Of a DNA stretch of 64,000 nt, positions 8,427 to 17,408 are shown one piece after another. This stretch comes from Neobacillus endophyticus (GTDB lineage: Bacteria > Bacillota > Bacilli > Bacillales > Cytobacillaceae): contig NZ_JABRWH010000001.1 in NCBI RefSeq assembly GCF_013248975.1, forward strand, positions 5,104,001-5,168,000. The letters are read 5' to 3'. The notes beneath the pieces were generated by a model. It searched no databases and was not told the DNA's origin. It saw only the letters and a list, made by a program, of their open reading frames with translations. The position numbers and the translations under genes are program-made. The first letter of the stretch is position 1. Every line of letters starts with the position of its first letter.

Positions 8427-8440
8427 TAAATAATTATGCA
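8427..8440 (-). promoter_or_regulatory. Candidate ARG box 2 upstream of artP
   Basis: On the - strand TGCATAATTATTTA matches TGAATwwwwATTCA in 12 of 14 positions. It is 36 bases from box 1. The region is extremely AT-rich, so chance matches are more likely than usual. Confidence 0.4.
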
Positions 8441-8491
8441 AATATATTTTTAAAAATTCATTAATGTTTTTCAAGTGAAAATTTTTCCAAT

Positions 8492-8521
8492 AAAAAAACC
8501 AATCTCCAATGTGAGACTGGT
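8492..8521. terminator. Terminator after brxB, in the gap upstream of artP
   Basis: ACCAATCTC (8498-8506) pairs with GAGACTGGT (8513-8521) with one wobble. T runs flank it on both strands (TTTTTTT on the - strand, CTTTTTT on the + strand). It follows the brxB stop and isolates brxB from artPQR. Confidence 0.75.
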
Positions 8522-8542
8522 CTTTTTTATCAATATTGAGCT

Positions 8543-8980
8543 TTAGATTTCTTCACAATATTTATCAAATTCTTGTTGTAGCTTAGCTACAACATCTGCA
8601 GGGCTGTGTCCTTCGATTTGGTGTCTTTCAACCATCGAGCAAATTTCACCGTCTTTTAGCAAGGCGAAAGATGGGGAGGACGGAGGAAAATTAGTGAAAT
8701 AGCTTCTTGCCTTTTCAGTAGCATCCTTATCCTGTCCTGCAAAAACTGTGACCAAATGATCAGGGCGTTTATCATAATGAATAGAATAAGCAGCTGCAGG
8801 GCGGGCAATACCTCCAGCACAGCCACAAACAGAATTAATCATAACCAATGTCGTTCCTTTTTTCGCTAAAGCTTCTTCCACTTCTTCAGGTGTTTTCAAC
8901 TCTTGATATCCGGCAGAGGTAATTTCTTCCCTCGCTTGGCGAACAACATCATTCATGAATATATTAAAATCCATGCTCAT
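8543..8980 (-). CDS. brxB: Bacilliredoxin BrxB (YqiW/YphP family)
   Basis: This 145-residue thioredoxin-fold protein carries the CGC active site typical of bacilliredoxins (Cys52-Gly-Cys54 in NSVCGCAGG). BrxA/BrxB remove bacillithiol from S-bacillithiolated proteins during oxidative stress. The start at ATG 8980 (MSMDFN) is chosen because AAGGAG lies eight bases upstream and the B. subtilis protein begins MNMDFN. An in-frame GTG at 8989 overlaps that ribosome binding site and is unlikely. It is monocistronic, between meaB and artP. Confidence 0.92.
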   Translation of the reverse strand: MSMDFNIFMNDVVRQAREEITSAGYQELKTPEEVEEALAKKGTTLVMINSVCGCAGGIARPAAAYSIHYDKRPDHLVTVFAGQDKDATEKARSYFTNFPPSSPSFALLKDGEICSMVERHQIEGHSPADVVAKLQQEFDKYCEEI

Positions 8981-9077
8981 CAAGATCACTCCTTAAATAT
9001 CTCTATATAACTACATCATAACAGTAAAAATGTGTTTTTTACAAATGGATTGTCTATTATATAGAGGGAATGATACC

Positions 9078-10202
9078 TTAATCTTTTTTTCCAAAAAATG
9101 CGGCAAATAATGACTCAACAGCATTGGAAACCGTGATGTCTCCTGCAATAACTTCATTTTCATATTTTGGAAGCAGTGATTTAACATTGGGATGTTGATA
9201 AAAATAATATTGCAGCTGATCGGTTATCATGGAATACAGCCAGTCCCGCGCCTGGAACTTTCTTCTTTCTCCGAAAACACCCGAAGCCTTGCCGGTTTGT
9301 TCAAAGGATTGAATCACTTTCCAAATCTCACTTATTCCTTCCTTTTTGACAGAGGAGCAGGTATATGCCTTCGTTTCCCAGCCCTTTGTGGAAGGCTGCA
9401 GGAAATGCAGAATACGATTAAACTCTTTTTTTGTTTGCTCTGCTTTCAGCTTATTTGCGCCATCTGCTTTATGGACAATTAAAGCATCAGCCAGTTCCAT
9501 AATTCCCTTTTTCATTCCTTGTAGCTCATCACCTGCCCCTGTTAAAACAAGAAGCATAAAGAAATCGACCATATCTCTAATGATGACCTCACTTTGGCCT
9601 ACTCCAACGGTTTCAACCAATATAACATCATACCCTGCTGCCTCACAAACAAGCATAGATTCTCTTGTTTTCCGATGAACACCACCTAGTTTTCCTGCAG
9701 TCGGCGAAGGACGGATAAAGGCTTTCGGATTTCTTGATAATTGTTCCATCCGCGTCTTATCTCCAAGAATACTGCCCCCGCTCAGTTTTGAACTAGGGTC
9801 AATAGCAAGAACGGCAACCCGGTGGCCAAGCTCGCATAAATACGTACCAAAAGCCTCAATAAATGTGCTTTTACCGGCACCGGGAACACCCGTAATACCA
9901 ATTCGGATCGCGTTACCTGAATGAGGAAGAAGTTTTTGCAAAAGCACTTGGGCCTTCTGAAAATGCTGTTCCGCGTTGCTTTCCACTAGGGTAATGGCTC
10001 TTGCTAATAGACTGCGGTCGCCCCTCAGAATACCTTCATATAAGTCCTCCATTTCAGGTTCCCGAGTGCTGCGCTTTTGAAAGCGGATATTCTTTTGAAT
10101 GGAGACAGAATTCCCCTCCTGTTCCTGCCCCTTTCTGATGATACTTGAAAAAGATTCAGGATGATTGGGGTCACTCCATTCCGGCCATTGATCCTCTGAC
10201 AT
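9078..10202 (-). CDS. meaB: Methylmalonyl-CoA mutase-associated GTPase MeaB
   Basis: This is a G3E-family P-loop GTPase that guards methylmalonyl-CoA mutase, gating cobalamin loading and ejecting inactivated cofactor. Motifs are GVPGAGKST (Walker A), the switch/Mg-binding region AIDPSSKLSGGSILGDK, ETVGVGQSE (Walker B) and the base-specificity HKADGAN. It sits directly after mutB; its ATG shares one base with the mutB TAA. At 374 residues it is longer than the roughly 330 usual for MeaB, because about 50 residues (SEDQWPEWSDPNHPES onward) precede the conserved GILRGDRSLLARAITLVES. An internal ATG at 10052 (MEDLYEGIL) would give the usual length. Confidence 0.92.
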   Translation of the reverse strand: MSEDQWPEWSDPNHPESFSSIIRKGQEQEGNSVSIQKNIRFQKRSTREPEMEDLYEGILRGDRSLLARAITLVESNAEQHFQKAQVLLQKLLPHSGNAIRIGITGVPGAGKSTFIEAFGTYLCELGHRVAVLAIDPSSKLSGGSILGDKTRMEQLSRNPKAFIRPSPTAGKLGGVHRKTRESMLVCEAAGYDVILVETVGVGQSEVIIRDMVDFFMLLVLTGAGDELQGMKKGIMELADALIVHKADGANKLKAEQTKKEFNRILHFLQPSTKGWETKAYTCSSVKKEGISEIWKVIQSFEQTGKASGVFGERRKFQARDWLYSMITDQLQYYFYQHPNVKSLLPKYENEVIAGDITVSNAVESLFAAFFGKKD

Positions 10203-12400
10203 TATGACGACACTTCCTCATAGCCAAGCTGTTTATAAATTTCCTTAATCACCTTTTGCGCAGCAACTGGAATAATCGTTCCAGGTCCAAAAATGGCAGA
10301 TGCCCCGTGGTCATAAAGGAATTGGTAATCTTGTGCGGGGATCACTCCGCCAATTACCACGAGAATGTCATCCCTGCCAAGCTTTCTTAGTTCCTCCACT
10401 AATTGCGGTAAAAGCGTCTTGTGCCCCGCAGCAAGAGAGCTCATTCCTATCACATGAACATCGTTCTCCACTGCCTGCATTGCTGTTTCTTCTGGAGTTT
10501 GGAACAAAGGACCAATATCGACATCAAAGCCAAGGTCAGCAAAAGCTGTTGCGATCACTTTTGCCCCGCGGTCATGGCCATCCTGCCCCATTTTTGCAAT
10601 CAAAATTCGCGGCCTTCTGCCCTCATTTTCAAGAAATTCATCCGTCATTTTTTGAACTTCGACAATTTCTTCTTCGTTATTAAATGCAGAACTGTACACG
10701 CCGCTAATTGATCGAATAACTGCTTTATGCCTTCCCGCAGTCTTTTCAACTGCATCAGAAATTTCCCCTAATGTTGCTCTGACACGTGCCGCCCTGACAG
10801 CAAGTTCGAGCAGGTTTTGATTACCAGTTAAAGCTGCTTGTGTTATAGCCATTAACACCTCTTGAACTTTTTGTTCATCGCGATTTTCCTTTAACACCGC
10901 TAATTTTTCAATTTGCTTTATTCGGACAGCGGTATTATCTATATCCAAGATATCGATAGGCTCTTCTTTGTCAAGTCGGTACTTATTTACACCGATGATG
11001 ATTTCCCTTCCAGAATCAATCTGGGCCTGTCTGCGGGCTGCAGCCTCTTCTATTCTCATCTTGGGCAAACCTGTCTCAATAGCTTTTGCCATACCACCGA
11101 GACTTTCAATCTCCTCAATATGCTTCCAAGCACGTTTAATTAATTCATCGGTCAGTTTTTCCACATAATAAGAACCTGCCCACGGGTCTATGACTTTCGT
11201 AATTCCTGATTCTTCCTGCAGAAACAACTGTGTATTACGAGCTATTCGGGCGGAAAAATCGGTTGGGAGTGCAATCGCTTCATCTAATGCATTCGTATGC
11301 AATGATTGGGTATGGCCCATGGCCGCTGCATGTGCCTCTAGCAATGTTCGTGTCACATTGTTAAAAGGGTCTTGCTCTGTCAAACTCCATCCTGATGTTT
11401 GTGAGTGCGTGCGCAGTGCCATTGATTTTTCATTTTTAGGCTGAAATGATTTCATCATCTTCGCCCAAATGAATCGGGCTGCCCGCATTTTCGCCACTTC
11501 CATGAAATAATTCATGCCAATTGCCCAGAAGAATGACAATCTAGGAGCAAAGGAATCAATATCAATCCCTGCCTTTAAACCAGTCCTTACATATTCCAAA
11601 CCATCTGCCAGAGTATAAGCCAATTCCAAATCGGCAGGTGCTCCCGCTTCCTGCATATGATAGCCGGAAATACTGATGCTATTAAACTTTGGCATATATT
11701 TTGATGTGTACTCAAATATATCAGCTATAATCTTCATTGACATTTCCGGCGGGTAAATATACGTATTTCTTACCATATATTCTTTTAAAATATCATTTTG
11801 TATTGTTCCCGAAAGCTTTTCCTGGCTTACTCCTTGTTCTTCTGCTGTAACAATAAAGAACGCCAAAATCGGCAGTACTGCTCCATTCATCGTCATGGAA
11901 ACTGACATTTGGTCTAAAGGAATACGATCAAACAAGATTTTCATATCAAGGACAGAATCGATTGCCACTCCCGCTTTCCCTACATCTCCTACAACACGGG
12001 GATGGTCTGAATCATAGCCTCGATGAGTTGCTAAATCAAATGCGACCGATAAACCCTTTTGTCCCATCGCCAAATTTCTACGGTAAAAGGCATTGCTTTC
12101 CTCCGCTGTTGAGAAGCCCGCGTATTGCCTGACTGTCCATGGGCGGCTCACATACATCGTCGGGTAGGGACCTCTTGTATAAGGCGGGAGGCCTGGCAAG
12201 TGGTCAAGATGTTCTAACCCCTTCCGATCTTCCTTTGTATACAGGGGTTTTAGTTTAATTTGTTCATTCGTTTCAAATACTAAATCATCAATAGAAGTGG
12301 AAATTTCTTTGTCAACCTGTTTCTTCCAAGCATCTTTTGTCATAAATGACTGATCGTTAAACAATGAATGATGTTGAAAATCAGGCTTTACTTTCTTCAT
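10202..12400 (-). CDS. mutB: Methylmalonyl-CoA mutase large (catalytic) subunit
   Basis: This 732-residue AdoCbl-dependent mutase isomerises (R)-methylmalonyl-CoA to succinyl-CoA. The N-terminal TIM barrel carries [18 protein letters not shown] (substrate CoA channel) and [14 protein letters not shown]. The C-terminal B12-binding domain has the base-off motif DGHDRG (DxHxxG) followed by [15 protein letters not shown] and the GGVIP loop. It therefore is the active chain and forms a heterodimer with MutA. It overlaps mutA by 20 bases and has GGAGGTG before its ATG inside the end of mutA; meaB follows with a 1-base overlap, giving a coupled three-gene operon. Confidence 0.97.
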   Translation of the reverse strand: MKKVKPDFQHHSLFNDQSFMTKDAWKKQVDKEISTSIDDLVFETNEQIKLKPLYTKEDRKGLEHLDHLPGLPPYTRGPYPTMYVSRPWTVRQYAGFSTAEESNAFYRRNLAMGQKGLSVAFDLATHRGYDSDHPRVVGDVGKAGVAIDSVLDMKILFDRIPLDQMSVSMTMNGAVLPILAFFIVTAEEQGVSQEKLSGTIQNDILKEYMVRNTYIYPPEMSMKIIADIFEYTSKYMPKFNSISISGYHMQEAGAPADLELAYTLADGLEYVRTGLKAGIDIDSFAPRLSFFWAIGMNYFMEVAKMRAARFIWAKMMKSFQPKNEKSMALRTHSQTSGWSLTEQDPFNNVTRTLLEAHAAAMGHTQSLHTNALDEAIALPTDFSARIARNTQLFLQEESGITKVIDPWAGSYYVEKLTDELIKRAWKHIEEIESLGGMAKAIETGLPKMRIEEAAARRQAQIDSGREIIIGVNKYRLDKEEPIDILDIDNTAVRIKQIEKLAVLKENRDEQKVQEVLMAITQAALTGNQNLLELAVRAARVRATLGEISDAVEKTAGRHKAVIRSISGVYSSAFNNEEEIVEVQKMTDEFLENEGRRPRILIAKMGQDGHDRGAKVIATAFADLGFDVDIGPLFQTPEETAMQAVENDVHVIGMSSLAAGHKTLLPQLVEELRKLGRDDILVVIGGVIPAQDYQFLYDHGASAIFGPGTIIPVAAQKVIKEIYKQLGYEEVSS

Positions 12401-14246
12401 CTTGATTCACCTCCATACTTGCCAAAAGTGTCGAAACGGTTTCATAACAGTTGCTTTTTATGTGAATAAACAACTGTATACCTTCGTCCTTCCATCTGGC
12501 TTGATTTTCTTTTTCTGGAAGACCTGCAAGGAAAAAGTTTTTTTCAGGAAATTCAACTTTCAAGAACGTTAATATTTCATGTCCAATTGTTTCGTACTGG
12601 TCATTGGTGCCACAGAAGCAGACGAACGGTGAGGCCAAATCTTGAGCAAACTGTTTGGCGTCCTCTACAGTCAGAATTGGTTTGCTTTCCTGCACCGCTA
12701 CACCGCCTGCAGCCAGAAATCCATTCATAAAATCAAGTCTACCCTTATACTGTTTTAATTCCCCGAGACACAGCATGCCAACTGACGGTGTGGAACCATT
12801 CTTCTTTTCCAGCCTCTTGGCTTTAAAGCGCAGTTCTTCATACGGTTCGGCAAGACGTTTTTTTAGAATCGGAGTAAACACTTTTGCTTGCTCTTTAATA
12901 AAATATTTTTTTACTTGAGTGTCGTATGGAACATTTTCATCCAGTTTTGCGTAAACATTTGTTCCAATTATGCTTTGCTTCCTTGTTTGAATGTCTGCAT
13001 TTCTATTATCATATATTGCGGCAATTTTTTCTTGAATCCAGCCGGATTTTAATACTTCTAAAATCCCCCCTTGTGCGTCAATTTGTTGGAATAACTCCCA
13101 AGCCTTTTCAGCAACTTCATGCGTTAACGATTCGATATACCATGAACCGCCTGCAGGGTCGATTACCTTTTTCAAATGCGCTTCTTCTTTTAAGATCAAC
13201 TGAATATTTCTAGCAATCCGTTCGGAAAATGTATTTGCGCCGGAAAGTATATCAAACGGTGATACGTGCAAATATTGGACCCCGCCTAAAACGGCTGCAA
13301 AAGCTTCATTTCCAGCACGCAGCAGGTTGACATGCGGATCGAATACTGTTTTATTAAATGCAGAAGTTTCCGCCGACATATACATTCTTCGATCTTTTTC
13401 TTCCACACCATAAAGCTCGGTAATTCTGTTCCAAATGACTCGTGCCGCTCTTAATTTTGCTAATTCCATAAAAAAGTTGCTTCCGATTGAAAAGTGAAAT
13501 TGCAATTTCGAAAGTGCTATCTCAAGGGAGACACCACTTTCCATTAAGAGACCCAAATAAAATACCCCTTCAGCGGCGGCTATTCCCAGTTCCTGCACCG
13601 CATTTGCTCCACCATTATGGTATGGTGCTGTGTCAACAAAAACAGTTTTTAAATGAGGGAACGTTTCTTTTGCCTTTAGGATACCTTCTAACCAGGAATG
13701 AAGGAGATCTTCTGAAATAAAGCCTTCTTGGGCAAAAAGGGAGATTGGATCTGCTGCAATGTAACCAGTAATTTCTGCTGTATCTTTTAATTGTTCTACT
13801 AATTTTACAAGAAATTTTTTCTGAAGCCATTTAGCATTAATAGCAAATGGAAAGTTTTTATAAACGTCCTGGAATAAATCTGAAAGATTTTGACCTTCTA
13901 GTAGTTTTTCACTAACGTCAAAGGAAAGAGCCGTTTGCCCTTTTTCAAATGCTTGCTTTAAGTTTTGCAGAAGCTCCTTTGGCTCATCATAAAAAATTTG
14001 CTGGGCAACCTTCCAATCATTTGTAAGATATCCTAGGGGAAAACCCCCTCTTCTGAAGTCTGCACCTCCAGGATAATCGGGCACAAGCTGTTCGTCATTA
14101 CGGATATAAAGCGGTTTCAAAATAATGTTTTCATATGTTTTGTTTTGTAATGCATTAACCGGTTTACCCTTTAATGACTGTTCGGCTCTTTCTTTCCACT
14201 CATCGAGCGATACAAAAGGAAAAGACTGATTTCGAATTTTTTCCAA
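12381..14246 (-). CDS. mutA: Methylmalonyl-CoA mutase small subunit
   Basis: This is the non-catalytic partner of MutB, 621 residues from the chosen start. It keeps the barrel fold ([53 protein letters not shown]). Its C-terminal B12-like domain has no DxHxxG motif, as expected for small subunits. The start is a TTG at 14246 (protein [11 protein letters not shown]), chosen because GGGG with adjacent A residues lies nine bases upstream; the frame is open a little further but without a ribosome binding site. It is the first gene of mutA-mutB-meaB with a sigma-A promoter 50-80 bases upstream. Confidence 0.93.
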   Translation of the reverse strand: MEKIRNQSFPFVSLDEWKERAEQSLKGKPVNALQNKTYENIILKPLYIRNDEQLVPDYPGGADFRRGGFPLGYLTNDWKVAQQIFYDEPKELLQNLKQAFEKGQTALSFDVSEKLLEGQNLSDLFQDVYKNFPFAINAKWLQKKFLVKLVEQLKDTAEITGYIAADPISLFAQEGFISEDLLHSWLEGILKAKETFPHLKTVFVDTAPYHNGGANAVQELGIAAAEGVFYLGLLMESGVSLEIALSKLQFHFSIGSNFFMELAKLRAARVIWNRITELYGVEEKDRRMYMSAETSAFNKTVFDPHVNLLRAGNEAFAAVLGGVQYLHVSPFDILSGANTFSERIARNIQLILKEEAHLKKVIDPAGGSWYIESLTHEVAEKAWELFQQIDAQGGILEVLKSGWIQEKIAAIYDNRNADIQTRKQSIIGTNVYAKLDENVPYDTQVKKYFIKEQAKVFTPILKKRLAEPYEELRFKAKRLEKKNGSTPSVGMLCLGELKQYKGRLDFMNGFLAAGGVAVQESKPILTVEDAKQFAQDLASPFVCFCGTNDQYETIGHEILTFLKVEFPEKNFFLAGLPEKENQARWKDEGIQLFIHIKSNCYETVSTLLASMEVNQDEESKA

Positions 14247-14296
14247 CCTTTTCAACCCCTTTCTGCAAACAATTGAACTAAAATTCAATTAATTCT

Positions 14297-14325
14297 ATTT
14301 TAGAATACAATTTGGTTACAGGCAA
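14297..14325 (-). promoter_or_regulatory. Sigma-A promoter of mutA-mutB-meaB
   Basis: On the - strand TTGCCT (14320-14325), a 17-base spacer and TAAAAT (14297-14302) precede the mutA start by about 50 bases. No cobalamin riboswitch is visible. Confidence 0.55.
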
Positions 14326-14387
14326 TGAAAAGAACAATGACAAAAAAAGGCGAACGAAATTTATTTTTCCTAACTAAATCTATTGCA

Positions 14388-14415
14388 TTGACATTTCCAA
14401 ATGTGGTGCTACTAT
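14388..14415 (+). promoter_or_regulatory. Sigma-A promoter of the thi operon
   Basis: A perfect -35 TTGACA (14388-14393) is followed after 16 bases by TACTAT (14410-14415); an alternative TATTAT lies 3 bases later. It precedes the TPP riboswitch by about 45 bases and is divergent from the mutA promoter. Confidence 0.6.
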
Positions 14416-14459
14416 TATACTTGTAAGTTAAATTATTCAATTACATATTTAATGCTTAT

Positions 14460-14551
14460 CCACTAGAGGTGCTCTTTTAAAGAGCTGAGATTGAAGTACT
14501 ACTTCGGGACTCTATGAACCTGATCTGGCTAATACCAGCGTAGGGAAGTGG
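14460..14551 (+). promoter_or_regulatory. TPP (thi-box) riboswitch
   Basis: The conserved aptamer elements occur in order: AGGTGC and the following stem, GAGCTGAGA, a variable P3 arm, then GAACCTGATCTGGCTAATAC and CAGCGTAGGGAAGTGG. Helix P1 is CCACT (14460-14464) with AGTGG (14547-14551). The 3' strand GGAAGTGG can alternatively pair with CCACTTTC, the 5' arm of the terminator at 14597. TPP binding should therefore free the terminator and turn off the thi genes, the usual Bacillus attenuation arrangement. Confidence 0.96.
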
Positions 14552-14596
14552 AATACGAAAATTTGAAGGACTTTTCGTTCGTGAACTCATATTTTC

Positions 14597-14632
14597 AACC
14601 ACTTTCTTATAAATAGAAAGTGGTTTTTTTTG
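14597..14632 (+). terminator. Riboswitch-controlled intrinsic terminator
   Basis: AACCACTTTCT (14597-14607) and AGAAAGTGGTT (14615-14625) form a perfect 11-bp stem with a 7-base loop, followed by TTTTTTTGTTTTT. It lies between the TPP aptamer and tenI, so it acts as the expression platform. Confidence 0.92.
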
Positions 14633-14679
14633 TTTTTCCTACATGTGGATAAGAAAATTATTTTGCGGGGTGATTACTC

Positions 14680-15294
14680 ATTCACTTACCAACAGAGCTG
14701 CATATTATTTCAAACGGAAAAATGGAACTTGGTCAGCTTTGCGAACTATTAAAAGATCTGCAGCCTTACTTTACTGCCGTTCATTTAAGGGAGAAACATA
14801 GATCTGCCCGAGAAATCTATGATGCCGTTCATTTATTATTGAAAAACGGTATCCCGCCTTCCAAAATCATCATAAATGATAGGGTGGATGTATCCATTGC
14901 TGCGGGTTCAGGCGGTGTTCAATTGGCTTTTCATAGTTTAAGGGCCTCTGTCGTAAAGAATCATTTTTCAGAGTTAAAGATTGGCTGTTCGATTCATAAC
15001 ATAGAAGAGGGTCAACAAGCTTACCAGGATGGGGCAGATTTTTTACTGTATGGCCATATATTTTCGACTAATTCAAAACCCGGGCTGAAGCCAAAGGGAT
15101 TGGAAGAATTAAAAGAGATGACAAAACAGCTTCCTATCCCGGTTATTGCTATTGGCGGGATCACGCCGAAAAATGCCAAACTGGCAGTGGAGGCGGGAGC
15201 AAAAGGAATTGCTGTAATGTCCGGTGTATTAGAAGCAAACGACCCATTATCGGCCATTAAAGCTTACCAGAACGCATTAAAGATGGAGGTGTAA
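14680..15294 (+). CDS. tenI: Thiazole tautomerase TenI, apparent ATT start
   Basis: This TIM-barrel protein converts the ThiG product to the aromatic thiazole carboxylate tautomer. Motifs are IINDRVDVS, YGHIFSTNSKPG with the TenI-type catalytic His in GHIF, VIAIGGITP and GIAVMSGV; ThiE pyrophosphate-binding features are weak, so TenI is preferred. The first ATG (14722) lacks a ribosome binding site and would remove beta strand 1. In-frame sequence upstream encodes TELHIISNGK, which aligns without gaps with the MELHAITDDS start of B. subtilis TenI. The frame is closed by TGA at 14671 and contains no ATG, GTG or TTG. ATT at 14680 lies nine bases after GGGG in GCGGGGTGAT. The resulting length of 204 residues matches the family. 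Confidence 0.88.
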   Translation: MHLPTELHIISNGKMELGQLCELLKDLQPYFTAVHLREKHRSAREIYDAVHLLLKNGIPPSKIIINDRVDVSIAAGSGGVQLAFHSLRASVVKNHFSELKIGCSIHNIEEGQQAYQDGADFLLYGHIFSTNSKPGLKPKGLEELKEMTKQLPIPVIAIGGITPKNAKLAVEAGAKGIAVMSGVLEANDPLSAIKAYQNALKMEV

Positions 15295-15295
15295 T

Positions 15296-16426
15296 GTGAA
15301 TCATTCATTTGATGTTGCTATTATTGGCGGAGGCATAAATGGTGCCTCTATTGCCTATCAACTTTCAAAAATCGGAAAAAAAGTGGCGATCATAGAAAAA
15401 GAGCGTATTGGCAGTGAAGCCTCAAGTGCTGCTGCTGGAATGTTAGCAGCACAAGCAGAAATCGAGCACGACGGTCCATTATTTCAGCTGGCATTAAAAA
15501 GCCAAGCCATGTTTCCCGACATTTCCAATGAGTTATTTGAGTATACTGGTATCGACATTGAGTATGTACATAAAGGAATGTTAAAAATTGCTGAAACAGA
15601 AGAATTGGCCCATGAGTTAAAAAAGCAAGTTAATTTTCAAAAACAATGGGATCACGAAATCAGATGGCTTGATACAAAAGAACTTTTGGACATGGAGCCG
15701 GCATTATCTCCAAGTGTATTTGGAGCCATTTACCTTCCAAACGATGGTCATGTAAAAGCTTCCAAATTAACCGATGCCTTTGCAAAAGCGGCTCTCTATT
15801 TTGGGGCTGAAATCCGTGAAAACACGAAAGCTCTATCATTTATCTATGAAAACGGAAAAATTGCTGGCTTAAACACAAATAATGGAACAATTTCTTGTGG
15901 TCAAGTTGTAGTGGCAACCGGAGCATGGGCTTCCGAATTACTTAAGAATACTGGGATTGACATCCCGATTTACCCGGTAAAAGGTGAATGTTTTTCAGTA
16001 CGGACTGAAGAACCGCTCATTAACACTACCATCTTTTCTGATAAACGATGCTATTTAGTTCCGAAGCGTAATGGTGAAATATTTATTGGTGCGACGATGG
16101 TTGAAAATACCTTCGAAAAAAAAGTAACAGCTGGTGGCATTTCCGGTTTAATCGACAGAGCCTGTCAATTGGTACCCCAAATCAAGGATGCTGAATGGGA
16201 ACGAGTTTGGTCTGGTATCAGGCCGCAGACGAGTGATGGGCTTCCTTATATTGGAGCGCATCCTTTATGTCAAGGATTATTTATTGCAGCCGGTCATTTT
16301 CGAAATGGGATATTACTAAGCCCGATTACAGGCAAGCTGGTAGTTGAACTGTTGGAAAACCAAGTTTCCAATGATTCCCTTCTAACGGCTTTTCGCTTAG
16401 ATCGGTCTATGGAAATCATTCAATAG
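15296..16426 (+). CDS. thiO: Glycine oxidase ThiO
   Basis: This FAD-dependent amine oxidase (DAO family, 376 residues) oxidises glycine to iminoglycine for thiazole synthesis. The FAD-binding Rossmann motif is DVAIIGGGINGASIAYQL, and EKERIGSEASSAAAGML follows. The C-terminal region has ERVWSGIRPQTSDGLPYIG and AAGHFRNGILLSPITG, both typical of ThiO. Translation starts at GTG 15296 with GGAGGTG just upstream, one base after the tenI stop, so the two are coupled. It is the second gene of the riboswitch-controlled operon. Confidence 0.95.
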   Translation: MNHSFDVAIIGGGINGASIAYQLSKIGKKVAIIEKERIGSEASSAAAGMLAAQAEIEHDGPLFQLALKSQAMFPDISNELFEYTGIDIEYVHKGMLKIAETEELAHELKKQVNFQKQWDHEIRWLDTKELLDMEPALSPSVFGAIYLPNDGHVKASKLTDAFAKAALYFGAEIRENTKALSFIYENGKIAGLNTNNGTISCGQVVVATGAWASELLKNTGIDIPIYPVKGECFSVRTEEPLINTTIFSDKRCYLVPKRNGEIFIGATMVENTFEKKVTAGGISGLIDRACQLVPQIKDAEWERVWSGIRPQTSDGLPYIGAHPLCQGLFIAAGHFRNGILLSPITGKLVVELLENQVSNDSLLTAFRLDRSMEIIQ

Positions 16427-16435
16427 GAGGGCAAC

Positions 16436-16639
16436 ATGAACATATTGCTAAATGGCGATTCTATCTATCTTCCAGAACATGTTGTTTCTGTTTCAGATCT
16501 TCTGACACATTTTCAAATTCAAGATAAAGTCGTAATTGTCGAAATAAACGGTGAGATTCTCACCAAAAACGACCATCAAACAACGAAACTATCCGATCGT
16601 GATCGGATCGAAATTGTACATTTTGTAGGAGGCGGTTAA
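16436..16639 (+). CDS. thiS: Sulfur carrier protein ThiS
   Basis: This is a 67-residue ubiquitin-like sulfur carrier. The C-terminus ends in the essential Gly-Gly (VHFVGGG), which is adenylated by ThiF and converted to a thiocarboxylate that donates sulfur to ThiG. The fold elements [12 protein letters not shown] and the DRIEIVHFV tail are typical. AGGAGGG precedes the ATG. It lies between thiO and thiG, 9 bases and 1 base apart respectively. Confidence 0.95.
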   Translation: MNILLNGDSIYLPEHVVSVSDLLTHFQIQDKVVIVEINGEILTKNDHQTTKLSDRDRIEIVHFVGGG

Positions 16640-16640
16640 T

Positions 16641-17408
16641 ATGTTAAAAATAGGTACATTGTCATTTCAATCGAGATTATTATTGGGGACGGGAAAATAT
16701 CCTAGCTTTGAAATCCAAAAAGAAGCAGTAAAAGTGTCCGAGGCTGAAATTTTGACGTTTGCTGTCAGAAGAATGAATATTTTTGAAGCAAGCCAGCCAA
16801 ATTTTTTGGAGCAGCTTGATACGAAACAATATACCCTGCTCCCTAATACCGCAGGTGCGAAAACAGCACAGGAAGCAGTCCGTATTGCAAAACTTGCCAA
16901 AGCATCTGGACTTTGCGATATGATAAAAGTGGAAGTGATTGGCTGTGACAAATCATTGCTTCCAGACCCTGTAGAAACGCTAAAAGCAACAGAAGAATTA
17001 GTAAAAGAAGGATTTATTGTACTTCCATATACTTCAGACGATGTTGTTTTGGCTAGAAAATTGCAGGAATTGGGCTGTCATGCCATCATGCCGGGGGCTT
17101 CTCCCATCGGTTCCGGACAAGGGATTATCAATCCGCTAAACCTGCGTTTCATTATCGAGCAAGCGAAAGTACCTGTCATTGTAGATGCAGGCATAGGATC
17201 TCCAGCAGACGCTTCGCTCGCTATGGAACTTGGCGCTGATGGTGTTTTATTAAATACAGCTGTGGCAGGGGCCAAAGATCCCGTTAAAATGGCTAAAGCG
17301 ATGAAAATGGCAATTGAAGCAGGACGTCTTGGCTATGAAGCCGGAAGAATTGAAAAAAAGGAATATGCCTCAGCCAGCAGCCCATTGGAAGGACTGAGTA
17401 TCGGGTGA
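16641..17408 (+). CDS. thiG: Thiazole synthase ThiG
   Basis: This 255-residue TIM-barrel enzyme condenses 1-deoxy-D-xylulose 5-phosphate, iminoglycine and ThiS thiocarboxylate into the thiamine thiazole. Motifs are [11 protein letters not shown], the imine-forming Lys region [35 protein letters not shown] and [14 protein letters not shown]. Its DXP substrate is made by Dxs encoded at 35914-37809. The start ATG 16641 follows AGGAGGCGG at the end of thiS. It overlaps thiF by four bases. Confidence 0.97.
   Translation: MLKIGTLSFQSRLLLGTGKYPSFEIQKEAVKVSEAEILTFAVRRMNIFEASQPNFLEQLDTKQYTLLPNTAGAKTAQEAVRIAKLAKASGLCDMIKVEVIGCDKSLLPDPVETLKATEELVKEGFIVLPYTSDDVVLARKLQELGCHAIMPGASPIGSGQGIINPLNLRFIIEQAKVPVIVDAGIGSPADASLAMELGADGVLLNTAVAGAKDPVKMAKAMKMAIEAGRLGYEAGRIEKKEYASASSPLEGLSIG

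Noticed and set aside
8291..8542. Possible T-box or other leader RNA before artP
   Set aside because: No T-box motif (AGGGTGGNACCGCG) and no aptamer-like pairing; the region is simply AT-rich with operator-like sites.
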